DNA of 64,000 bases, taken from the NCBI GenBank assembly GCA_949126835.1, contig OX421499.1, forward strand, positions 22,072,990 through 22,136,989, in the 5' to 3' direction. This document shows positions 56,901 through 64,000 of this stretch, one piece after another. The first letter of the stretch is position 1. Every line of letters starts with the position of its first letter. The stretch is from Anisus vortex (lineage: Eukaryota > Mollusca > Gastropoda > Planorbidae). A model generated the notes under the pieces. The model was not told the DNA's origin. It ran no database searches and saw only the letters and a list, made by a program, of their open reading frames with translations. A program made the translations under genes and the position numbers.

Positions 56901-59900
56901 CACATTGAGGAAACCAACGACAAACTTGACCAGACAAGCTCTTTCGTGGAATCCCCAAGGTGCAAGACGAAGAGGTAGACCAAAGAACACCTGGCGGAGG
57001 GATGTAGAAAAGGATGTGCAGGTGATCGGGAGAACTTGGAAGGAGTTGGAGAAGATAGCCAGAGACAGGAGGTCATGGAAAGAGATTGTTGATGGCCTAT
57101 GCTCCACTAGGAGATGATAATGACAAAGAAGAAGAAGAAGACTACGTCCAATATTTGCCATCACCATTAAGTTGCAAAATTTGCCCTGATCATACTTTAC
57201 AATATTCGCCATCACCAATTATTCGTTTAATTGTTAAAAAGGTATTTCTTATTTATTTATGATACGAGATTTGTTCGTGTAATATGTTTTTTAATTAATG
57301 GTAGATTAGCAGAATATTTATTACCAAACAGTTATTACCCCCTATTTCCCAGAAATTGGCTTTTAAATTATGTTTTAAACTGATAGCCATAATAATGTTT
57401 CTTCTCCTAATGAACTGCTTGCATAACAGTATTTTAGCTAGGTCTTAAGTAATAGCGCAGTATTTTATGTTTAATTATATTACATCATATATATAATACA
57501 ATGAATAATCTGCAAATAACAATTCTTTTTTTTTTAAATAAAACTTATAGCTAAATTAGTTATATAGGCTAAACTGGACGTTAATGTTGAACTCTCATGT
57601 TTACTGCTATTGACGCTTAAACAATTAATGTTAGATTCTTTATTTCGAAATGTTCTTAGAACATTGTTGTAAAGGCCCAGAGTGGCAAAGAAAATATGCA
57701 GAAGGGCTTAAAAAGGTCTACGTATGCGTAGTTAATTTTTGTTTGAAATTTTTAGATAATTTCAATATTTAATGTTCATCATACTGTCATGTATATTGTT
57801 TTTCCAAGAATTGGAACACGCAATGTTTATTCTTCTCCCCCCTCTTTTTCTCACTATACACGATTTTGTGGGCGTGGCTTAGGCTTCCGATCGCTTGACG
57901 TTTAGTAGGAAGACAAACGATTCTAGGTAATGTTGGGATTCTGTGTTGATCTCAAATTCTCAGAGTGTCTGGGAACGACTCATTATTTAATAGGAAAGTT
58001 CCTATCGTTTTGTTATGAGTTTAGTAATGATACCATGATTTTCACCCCTACTGGTAATGGGTCTATCCCTTGCACCACTTGGATAGTATTTAATGATTTG
58101 TTTTGTCTGAAAGACAGAGAGTTTAAAAATATGTTTCTTTGAGGACGTTTGTGTTTGCACTATTTTATTCTAACTGTACATAATATATATATTGTATATA
58201 TATTGAACATATCACCTGAATTAAACTATCAACAACATTTACTCTGAAGCTTCCTCGTCAAGTTACTATTCTATTGTGTTGTCTACAATACTATAATATT
58301 TATCTACTACTCTAGCGTGAAGGAAAGGAATTGTTGGAACACAAATACTGAGTTTGTGCCCAGGATTATAAGAAGAGTTCGTGTAATACTGAAACATAAA
58401 TACTAATAATTAAAGTCACCCCTAGGACTAACGAGAATTATCAGCAAGATCTACACAGCTCTGGCCACAAGGGGATTGTGGATGTAACAATATCGAGAGA
58501 CATTTTTAGATATAGTAACACGAATATATGTTTAATTAAACACATACATACCTTATCTTTTATGCAAATGCGAAATTGATCTTCGTCAGGGATAACTTTA
58601 ACAGAGTTTATGTACATTCTGTAGTCAAAGCTATTTTTAATTCCTATATGATGGCAATCTCTAGCTACAGAGTCCATTCTTCCAGCATCAATCTGCGATC
58701 CTTTGTTACAGACAATCTAAAATCATTATTTAGAAATAAACATAAAATATTTATATTGGTAATCGACTGAACCAATAAATAAACTGAAATAAATTATTTT
58801 GGTCGAGCACATAGTAATATATCAGCAGCTTGGCAGTTCAAATTTTTGTTATATGTCTTGCCTATAATGAGTTGTGTATGTAGTCTGCAGAGAATCACTT
58901 TATCCCTATGATCATATTGTTATATGTGTATATAATATATGACTCTAGCGATGCTTGTTTATACATAGCATATTTTAGTCTGATTATTGTGTTTATAATG
59001 CATTTCAACAAAGATCCACAATAGTAGCAAAGATTAATATGGGCAGACTACGCTGGGCAGGTCAAATCACAAATATCATAAGTATAGTGTCTTATAAGTA
59101 ATTACGTCGAAGACGGAGTGAAAGTAGAAGTGGGAGACTAGAAATTGAAGTGTTTAAGTAGAAGTATAAAATAATGTGCATGGCTTAAAATTAAATATTA
59201 TGCATATGACTAAGTTTTGCATGGGTCCCACCAACCACTCGCAAATCGAAACGTGAGTGGGAGACTGAAAGGTAGTATACGAGCTGGGACGAATCTAATT
59301 AAGGGTCGTGGGGTATGACAGCATCTAAAACGGCCAAATCGAACTTACTCGAGGTGGAGGCTCCTCGGGAGGTAACATTCCAGAATTGCCCAGTTCTGAA
59401 CAGGGCATTGTCCAATTGGGACCTACTTTAATAGGTTTAGAAAGAAAATGCACGGATGCAGAAGAGACGATCGAGCACGTGCTATTAGACTGTCCAGCCT
59501 TGCGGGATCTTAGAGTGGACAGGTGTAACATGTGGATATAGATCTAATAGATTAATTAAGAGAGAGATGTTGGTGCGCAAAAGATTACACATTTAAGACG
59601 TCAAATGAACTGGGGAATTATGACGTAGGCTTATGACGGACGCAACTTGCGTGATGTAGATTAGACGGTTAATCAGATTAGGCTGGGTTCTTGATGTAGT
59701 AGGATGTACCTGATAACTGAGAGAGTGAGTCTGTGCATTGAATAAATTAAGAATTGCAAACTTAAAGCCTTATAACCAAAGACCAACAGGAAAGGCCAAC
59801 TGTATGTGCCGATCCTAAATTGTGATGTATCAGTGATGCTTTATACAACAGAGCTCGTTCTAATAGACTTATGAGCAATCTCTGCTCGCATTCTCGAAGA

Positions 59901-62900
59901 GAAGTGGGGTTTAAGTTTGGTCTTCCTGAGGAACGGGGAGGGCGTGCACCACAGTGATATTTACGTTAACGAGAGTAAGAATAAGAACGAAAATTATATG
60001 AAATTCGTTAACGATAACGAAAAAAAGAAAAAAATATATTTTTAGAACGGTAATAGAATAGAAATAAATATTACTTTTCATGAATAGAATAGTAATAATA
60101 ACGAAAATTATTATTGAACGAATATCGCGTGGAATATGTTCTGCCATTTCGCCGAATTCCGTGTTTTAGTGTTGACGCATTCGTCCAGTAATTTCCGTCA
60201 AAATCCGTATTTTGTATTGTAGTAAAGCGCTAAAGCATCGCATTTCTTCATGATCGCCGGTTTATTTTTTCGATTTATATTTGTGATTTATTTTGGACGA
60301 GTAAAGTTTGTTTCTGAGGACAATGAGTTCATTATCAAGGATATTAGCTGGACGAAAGAAGCAGAGTCTGGTGTGGGGTTACTTTACATATTAGAACAGG
60401 AAGGGAAAGCGAAATGTAAAGTTGTTATTGTGAAGACCAATAGCGAGTGTGGTGCTTTGTTGGCGGGTAAAAACAGTACAAATATGTTGTTGCATCTCCG
60501 CAGATTACATAAGTAGGAGTAAAAGCAACCGAGGCGAGATCATTAAAGACAAAACCAAAGAAAACGACGGTCTGCAAAAATGCGACTCAGACATTGGCTG
60601 ATTACGTTCAACGTAAAATCGTATCCTGGTCAACAGAGTCGCAGGAGTATCAACAGCGTTTGTCCAGTGTGATGGACATGTTGATAGACACCTGATATCC
60701 GGTCACAGTGGTTGACAAGCCGTCATTCAGACACATGATTAAAACACTTGATCCAAAGTTCCTTCTTCCTGGTTAGTTTTTTAAGTGTTAAGTACTTAGC
60801 TTGTTGAAAATGCCACAACTTCATCACCAAGTCAGGACACTGTACAATGTCAGTTGAATCGGTATATAACAGACACTACAGACAGGAATACTTGTAAAAC
60901 GACAACGGATTCTCTGGTATTCTGGCACAACAGAAAAGCAACTTACAGCAAACTGTCAAAAATCGCTGAGGATTTGTTAACGGCACCTGCTTCGCAGGCA
61001 TACGTAGAACGAATCTTTTCTCTGTGTGGAATGTTAACCACTGGGAGGCGAAATAGAATGCAAAAATCCCTTGAAATGAGGGTCTTTTTGAAATTAAACA
61101 AGAACATTGCTCAACTGTGATAAGCTTGTTCTTATTTTATCACTGATAACTCAAAACTGAAACTGTTGGAATATTGTGTCTGATGAAAAGCTGACTCATT
61201 TTTAATTTCTTATGTAGATAATGTAGATTTTAAAAATGTAGAACTTGATAGTTGATACTGGATAGCAGCAGATAGTTATAAAGTGTTTTATTGAAATAAA
61301 GTTGTTATGAATATTCAAATTCGTGAAGTTCGACTGTTCGACCCTCGATTATGAAAAAAACCATTGAAAATATTTCAGAACTTGAATAAGAATAAGAATT
61401 GAAATTATTTCAGAACTTGAATAAGAATAAGAATTGAAATTATTGCAGAACTTGAATAAGAATAAGAATTGACATTATTGCAGAACTTGAATAAGAATAA
61501 GAATTGAAATTATTGCAGAACTTGAATAAGAATAAGAATTGAAATTATTGCAGAACTTGAATAAGAATAAGAATTGAAATTATTTCAGAACTTAAATAAG
61601 AATAAGAATTGACATTATTGCAGAACTTGAATAAGAATAAGAATTGAAATTATTGCAGAACTTGAATAAGAATAAGAATTGAAATTATTGCAGAACTTGA
61701 ATAAGAATAAGAATAGAAATAAATTACAGCGAATAGAATAAAAATAAGAATTGAAATTATTTTTAGAACTGAAATATCACTGGTGCACCATATTCATAAG
61801 TGGTCAGACTATTGATGACGCAGTTCGTATACTTTGGATAAAATGAAAGAATTCGGCCTTTTTAGGAAGGGCTAGTACAATGTGTCCAAACCAGATAAAA
61901 ATGGTTCTGTTTTGCATAAAATTCATCGACCTTAATCCTTTTCTCCTCCATTCTTCAAAACACTCGCGGACTGTCAGCATTTGCTCTATTATCAGGAGCA
62001 CGAATAATTTCCTCGACCACTCCCGTCCAAACACACGAATCGGCGCACACCGAGAAGCCTCATTAGTATTTTATCTAAACAGCTTAATCTGATTGTATTT
62101 ATCCTTCTGGAGTTTTTTAGTCTTTACATATTTAGAACTTAACTTTTATGTATTTCTTTTTGTTTATCCATTTTAGACATTTTTCACCATAAAAGGTTGA
62201 GTTCTTTTCCAAGCCATTTTATGTATTTTTTTTCTGTCTTAAATGTTGTCTCATTAAATTATTCTGTTCCCTTGCGAGGAATACTAGCATATAATTAACA
62301 TTCTTTTTAAAAGTATCCTTTGGACCAAAATGATCATAGGGCTGGAGAAGCAGCGTTCACTAGTTTCTGTGGCCATGGCATACTAGTGGATGTGTGGCCA
62401 GCACAATGCCCAGCCGCCTTTACTTTACCCCAACTAATGTCAGGTACCCATCAGAGCGGGATAGACTCAGTGTCACCTCAAGTCCCGGGAAAATATCCTA
62501 GCCTCCACCAGGATTCGAACCCAGAACCTTCGGATCCCCAGTCGAACGCGCTGCCGATCGGCCTCCCCAGATTTTACACCTGTCAAAATTGAGATTAACT
62601 CAAAGAGAATGTTATGGAGCACGTAACATTCTCTTTGAGTTAATCTCATTTTTGACAGGTGTAAAATCTGGTTGGGCTTTGATATTTTCAAAAATGTAGT
62701 TGTCTATTTTATTTCAATGCCATCTTTTATTTAACTTTGGCATTGTTGATCTGTTAATTTCTATCCATTAATATTTTATTTTTAATATTCTTGGCTAATA
62801 AAAAACAGGATCCATAGATATATAAAAACACAAAACGAAAATTGCTTTTGCATCAAGCAATAAATTTGGGTATTAAAAAAGGTGATTCTTCACGTCTGAC

Positions 62901-64000
62901 GTTAACAATTCATCGTTTTCTTTCGGCAACATATTTTGGAAAAAAAAAACACTACATATTTCTTAGTCGCAGTACAAACAAGTAACGCAGCACATATACA
63001 GGTTTTGTTAGTAAATGAACGAATAAGACAGGAAATGTTGGTACACTATGAATTGTTAGATTCACCTTGCATTCATAATAATTAAGACTTGTCAACGTTA
63101 CATTCTGGTAAGACTTTTGCACTACGACATAGTGCACTTAGACTTGGAAGTACTATCTCCCAAATAACAGCGTAGTAACATTGTATTACATTTTTAAAAG
63201 CCAATCTGTTTATATAGAATTGAACAAAAGAAAACTATCATTTTTATTAAATTAATTTTTTTCACCTCATATAAATAGCCTTTGAATTTTCCTCTGTCTT
63301 TTGAATCCTTAAATAAAAGAAATCAAAGATAAAAATAAAATTACATTGAACTAGTTAAATAAATTTGTTACATATATATATATATGCATTGCTGCTTTAT
63401 TTTAAAATAATTAAAAATAAATTAAGTATACTGATAATATATATAAATAAAAATATATATACAAACCTGCTGTTTTCCTCGAATAATGTCCTTGATAAAT
63501 GTAACATCCGAAGGGCTAAGGCTTAGATCTTTAATATACTTTATGAGCTTGTCAAATTTTTCAATCGACAGCTTCGAGGTAAAAACAAAGTTATAATTGT
63601 TACGTTATAATATAACATCAGCTGTTGTTTCTAAAATATAAGTCGAATAAAATAATTACCCTGAAAATATAGACGTAGACATAGAGAAAGAGAGAGAGAG
63701 AGAGTAGAGAGAGAGAAGAGAGGAAGAGAGAGAGAGAGAGGCCAACAGAGAGAGAGAGAGAGGGGGGGGGGGCAAACAGGACGAGAGAGAAAGTAGAGTG
63801 AGGTAATGTTTTGGACTATATATTATAATGATGTGCATATGTAACGCATATTGCTAGTAGTTTACTTCCTGGCTAGACAATTTATGTAACTTTAAACATC
63901 TTTACAAGCATATCTGTCTATCTACCTGCCTTCTTGTATATATTATTATACATACCTCAATTTCCTTTTCAGTAGCTTGACATTGTTTCCCATTCACTTG
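46234..64000 (-). CDS. SAMHD1-like: SAMHD1-like gene, copy B (3' part, 11 exons; continues past window end)
   Basis: A second HD-domain dNTPase-family gene. Exons in transcript order: 63956-64000 (partial), 63467-63571, 63266-63307, 58552-58716, 54839-54930, 53200-53226, 52919-53081, 51040-51123, 49602-49700, 47978-48091, 46234-46368 with TAA. All are GT-AG with consistent phases and no stop or frame break, about 355 residues in the window. Landmarks: VTFIKDIIRG, KGYLYE, ARDCHHIGIKNSFDY, YYQNKVKRSIELM, IDDWDPFSGDIL, FYKYLKNTPNQAIK, VVRIYC. Against human, D311 is G, Y315 is S, H370 is Q and H376 is N; D319, R366, Y374 and K377 are kept. No H233 equivalent is visible at the junction. The open frame suggests an expressed protein, but normal metal-dependent catalysis is doubtful (inference). 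Exons encoding H167/H206/D207 are outside the window. Confidence 0.88.
46790..47230 (+). pseudogene. LINE C-terminal remnant
   Basis: The plus strand reads [49 protein letters not shown], then CHVAPGRGMGYL-like tail sequence, with stops. It is the same family as 38744-39240. It lies in the last intron of SAMHD1-like B, antisense to the gene. Confidence 0.72.
47978..48091 (-). CDS. SAMHD1-like: SAMHD1-like B, VVRIYC exon
   Basis: 114 bp. Acceptor AATTATTCCAG, donor GTAAGG, phase 0. KKRELVVRIYCLDL and IQQWCKEVF align with human EKFAEQLIRVYCKKV and FVQWCADRNF. Confidence 0.85.
48640..49180 (+). pseudogene. LINE RT remnant
   Basis: The plus strand reads LNVNSDNTSPITSEALEEID, then NYTGIIVNKKSGTDSNVRAR and IKIKLFNSNEK, the thumb-proximal part of a LINE RT (SASTSPIT...F.YLGSIVDK.GGTD.DV..RI in relatives), with frame changes on either side. 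It looks like the same family as the LINE at 56599-57140. Antisense to SAMHD1-like B. Confidence 0.72.
49602..49700 (-). CDS. SAMHD1-like: SAMHD1-like B, 99-bp exon
   Basis: Acceptor ATATTTATAG, donor GTAAAT, phase 0, 33 residues. FDVGLNDHGVCFYKYLKNTP and NQAIK align with human [27 protein letters not shown]. Confidence 0.88.
51040..51123 (-). CDS. SAMHD1-like: SAMHD1-like B, 84-bp exon
   Basis: Donor GTAAGT, acceptor CTTCATTTCAG, phase 0, 28 residues (IKINKVKQLIKDK and so on). It corresponds to human DVKLKAEDFIVD. An alternative acceptor CATCCAG would extend the exon upstream to 51219 by about 31 in-frame codons (MRLAAKLETSKQRAELY) with coding-like composition. The sequence cannot decide between them. 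Confidence 0.75.
51407..51589 (+). pseudogene. LINE RT remnant interrupted by foldback element
   Basis: The plus strand reads LDYCNILLAG, then IGKHTRIQNSAARLVIGIS, the conserved segment after the RT core of a LINE. The sequence resumes after the foldback element at about 52362 with LRLLHWL.VRARIEY, which in relatives follows directly (LHWLPVRARI). Confidence 0.75.
51590..52352. mobile_element. Foldback-like element of CGTTTTGGCGC repeats
   Basis: 763 bp with long terminal inverted repeats. The left arm (51590-51706) has tandem variants of GACGTTTTGGCGC and the right arm (52230-52352) has the inverse, GCGCCAAAACG, about ten times. The middle is AT-rich with no gene. TCAATTTAC flanks both sides (51581-51589 and 52353-52361), a 9-bp target duplication inside a LINE remnant. 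The element type is unassigned; composite tandem-repeat arms are typical of foldback elements. Confidence 0.75.
52919..53081 (-). CDS. SAMHD1-like: SAMHD1-like B, 163-bp exon
   Basis: Acceptor ACAATATTTAG, donor GTAACG, entering phase 2 and leaving phase 0. FIDDWDPFSGDILMSLLYYS aligns with human [20 protein letters not shown], and AKRLINRLFWRKHCSCVYES with [20 protein letters not shown]. Confidence 0.92.
53200..53226 (-). CDS. SAMHD1-like: SAMHD1-like B, 27-bp microexon
   Basis: Acceptor TTATTATTCAG, donor GTTAGT, completing the M codon of the previous exon and leaving phase 2. It encodes VKTALEIDG, aligned with human ITDAFLKADDYIEITG. It is accepted because both phases and the homology position fit. 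Confidence 0.75.
53975..54767. mobile_element. Non-autonomous hAT-type element with CGAAACCGAA subterminal repeats
   Basis: 793 bp with imperfect terminal repeats: TGGAGACCGACCGAAA on the left, TAGAGAAGGACCGAAA on the right read inward. ATTTAATG flanks both sides (53967-53974 and 54768-54775), an exact 8-bp target duplication. Subterminal zones carry many CGGCCGAAACCGAA variants. No transposase is present. It lies in a SAMHD1-like B intron. Confidence 0.8.
54839..54930 (-). CDS. SAMHD1-like: SAMHD1-like B, 92-bp exon
   Basis: Acceptor TTTTCTTTTACAG, donor GTGAGA, entering phase 0 and leaving phase 2. It ends with RFDLQKNYYQNKVKRSIEL, which aligns without gaps to human R366-NSLHRRAYQHKVGNIIDT: R366, Y374 and K377 are kept, H370 is Q and H376 is N. 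Confidence 0.88.
54931..56083 (-). other. Intron of SAMHD1-like B
   Basis: AT-rich intron sequence without a recognised element. Confidence 0.6.
56084..56586. repeat. 26-bp minisatellite (first block)
   Basis: About 19 units of the type CCCCTACTTTGCAATGTTTT plus CCATCA, with ATATTTGCC variants. All three plus frames are open for about 190-220 codons because the unit lacks stops in any frame and is not a multiple of three. Not a gene. Confidence 0.9.
56599..57140 (+). mobile_element. 5'-truncated LINE with internal (twin-priming) inversion
   Basis: 542 bp flanked by ACTACGTCCAAT (56587-56598 and 57141-57152), a 12-bp target duplication inside the minisatellite. The right part (about 56880-57140, plus) encodes the LINE C-terminus RWRWIGHTLRKP through GRPKNTWRRDVEKD, ending in a (GAA)n tail. 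The left part (56880 down to 56599, minus) encodes the sequence that should come just before it: GAFAMLKNIWKTKQIRTKTK, KSVLLYG, LQTFVNGCLRRIMDIKWYDK, ending at HIPVDW. This head-inverted arrangement is the hallmark of twin priming. Confidence 0.88.
57141..57215. repeat. 26-bp minisatellite (second block)
   Basis: Two to three degenerate units (ATATTTGCCATCACCA type) to the right of the LINE; the remainder of the array split by the insertion. Confidence 0.75.
57785..58489 (+). repeat. Solo LTR of the defective Gmr1-like family
   Basis: About 705 bp, in reverse orientation to the LTRs at 21560 and 27728 and clearly similar along its length (both ends match, e.g. CAAGAATTGGAACACGCAATG and CTCTGGCCACAAGGGGATTG). 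Flanks ATAC and ATAT suggest a worn 4-bp duplication. It ends 62 bases from a SAMHD1-like B exon, within the intron. Confidence 0.85.
58552..58716 (-). CDS. SAMHD1-like: SAMHD1-like B, ARDCHH exon
   Basis: 165 bp. Acceptor AATGATTTTAG, donor GTATGT, phase 0. QIDAGRMDSVARDCHHIGI aligns without gaps to human [20 protein letters not shown]311 is G and Y315 is S, while D319, H321 and H322 are kept. IKNSFDYRMYINSVKV follows for IQNNFDYKRFIKFARV. Confidence 0.93.
59020..59545 (+). pseudogene. LINE remnants
   Basis: Two plus-strand pieces: INMGRLRWAGQITN near 59035 (cf. R.RW.GHV motifs near LINE C-termini) and ERKCTDAEETIEHVLLDCPA near 59450-59510 (a CCHC-type tail after RNase H). Short and broken; whether they belong to one element is unclear. 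Confidence 0.5.
60250..61120 (+). pseudogene. BED-finger hAT transposase, internally deleted (ZBED-like)
   Basis: Starts with a BED-type zinc finger piece (KCKVVIVKTNSECGALL, then NMLLHLRRLHK) closed by a TAG. It resumes as QTLADYVQRKIVSWSTES, hits a TGA, continues PVTVVDKPSFRHMIKTLDPK near 60703-60763, then after a gap ends with the hAT dimerisation block ASQAYVERIFSLCGMLTTGR near 60980-61050. The catalytic middle is missing and several stops are present, so it is inactive. Confidence 0.82.
61376..61725. repeat. 35-bp minisatellite, 10 units
   Basis: CAGAACTTGAATAAGAATAA recurs at an exact 35-base spacing from 61376 to 61691, with occasional substitutions (GACATT for GAAATT, one TTAAAT). 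It lies inside the hAT element next to its right terminus. Confidence 0.95.
62330..62566 (-). mobile_element. tRNA-derived SINE
   Basis: The minus strand starts with a tRNA-like head: GGCAGCGCGTTCGACTGG (box A region) and GGGTTCGAATCCTGG (box B) at about 62505-62560. A non-tRNA body follows (GACACTGAGTCTATCCCGCT, CTGATGGGTACCTGACATTA and onward). This is the classic SINE layout with an internal pol III promoter. It is not a functional tRNA, since no 3' acceptor half pairs. The family name is not certain. Confidence 0.75.
62567..62671. repeat. 48-bp near-perfect inverted repeat with 9-bp loop
   Basis: Left arm 62567-62614 and right arm 62624-62671 are reverse complements with a single mismatch (AATT versus AAAT core). 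The loop is TGGAGCACG. It abuts the SINE promoter end. As RNA or cruciform it would form a very stable hairpin. No terminator or miRNA claim is made. Confidence 0.9.
63266..63307 (-). CDS. SAMHD1-like: SAMHD1-like B, 42-bp exon
   Basis: Acceptor CTTTTATTTAAG, donor GTGAAA, phase 0, 14 residues DSKDRGKFKGYLYE, aligned with copy [12 protein letters not shown] and human GRPENKSFLYE. The WPY of human and copy A is missing. Confidence 0.88.
63467..63571 (-). CDS. SAMHD1-like: SAMHD1-like B, FIKDIIRG exon
   Basis: 105 bp. Acceptor TACCTCGAAG, donor GTTTGT, phase 0. LSIEKFDKLIKYIKDLSLSP and DVTFIKDIIRG align with human GSVMMFEHLI...ICFIKEQIVG. It is shorter than the 162-bp copy A exon. Confidence 0.85.
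63690..63775. repeat. (GA)n microsatellite with G-run
   Basis: Interrupted GA repeats followed by a nine-base G tract, in the intron before the last visible SAMHD1-like B exon. Confidence 0.9.
63956..64000 (-). CDS. SAMHD1-like: SAMHD1-like B, first visible exon (partial)
   Basis: Donor GTATGT after ATTGAG. 15 residues QVNGKQCQATEKEIE in phase 0, running off the window. By position it ends where human has KWTHEQ, but no histidine is present. The assignment rests on phase and position only. Confidence 0.6.

Larger units (their letters stand above)
59952..61782 (+). mobile_element. hAT element with internal 35-bp minisatellite
   Basis: Terminal inverted repeats CAGTGATATTT at both ends (the right one is AAATATCACTG), and an exact 8-bp target duplication GTGCACCA at 59944-59951 and 61783-61790. 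The interior carries a broken BED/hAT transposase on the plus strand and, just inside the right end, ten 35-bp tandem units. The left subterminal zone holds related GAATAAGAA sequence. Confidence 0.88.

Noticed and set aside
57930..58142. Plus-strand open frame of 70 codons
   Set aside because: It lies entirely within a solo LTR and the matching frame recurs in the other LTR copies, so it is LTR sequence rather than a gene.
61376..61725. Regular 35-bp direct repeats resembling a CRISPR array
   Set aside because: Units are contiguous with no unique spacers, lie inside a hAT transposon, and the genome is clearly eukaryotic.
62500..62566. tRNA gene on the minus strand
   Set aside because: Box A and box B are present but the acceptor arms do not pair and the sequence runs into a SINE body.

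Overview
The window is animal nuclear DNA: AT-rich, intron-rich, and dominated by transposable elements. The mix of LTR elements with a Gmr1-like domain order, LINEs, hAT transposons, a tRNA-derived SINE and expanded SAMHD1-like genes fits a mollusc, perhaps a gastropod, but the sequence alone does not fix the species.

The host genes are two SAMHD1-like (HD-domain dNTP triphosphohydrolase family) paralogues in head-to-tail tandem on the minus strand. They are split into small GT-AG exons whose phases agree. Copy B runs from beyond the right edge (first visible exon 63956..64000) to its stop at 46234, and its N-terminal SAM/HD part lies outside the window. Copy A begins only about 320 bases further on (first recognised exon 45787..45916) and ends at a stop at 9305. 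Its introns are stretched to about 36 kb by nested retroelements. Both copies keep the family fold signature (the ARDCHH motif and C-terminal exons), but both have replaced the residue aligned to the fourth metal ligand (D311 of human SAMHD1), and other active-site positions are also changed. Copy A additionally shows two apparent one-base frame breaks at homopolymers.

Mobile elements from left to right: a 33-bp minisatellite (1.7-2.3 kb); a decayed hAT (3.6-5.4 kb); a small ZMYM1-type hAT remnant with 8-bp target duplications (6.27-7.6 kb); a young, apparently intact Gmr1-like Ty3/gypsy element (11.3-19.4 kb) nested in a LINE; a defective relative (21.6-28.4 kb) in a SAMHD1-A intron; a GC-rich, internally deleted LTR element (33.0-38.7 kb) nested in another LINE; two solo LTRs (42.5-43.2 and 57.8-58.5 kb); several LINE fragments; a foldback element built from a GCGCCAAAACG motif (51.6-52.4 kb); a non-autonomous hAT (54.0-54.8 kb); a 26-bp minisatellite invaded by a LINE with a twin-priming inversion (56.1-57.2 kb); a hAT with an internal 35-bp minisatellite (60.0-61.8 kb); and a SINE next to a near-perfect 48-bp hairpin (62.3-62.7 kb).

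The most notable items are the tandem SAMHD1-like genes with eroded catalytic residues, and the 1,625-residue Gmr1-like polyprotein, whose integrase precedes reverse transcriptase and which carries a second capsid-like segment between protease and integrase.
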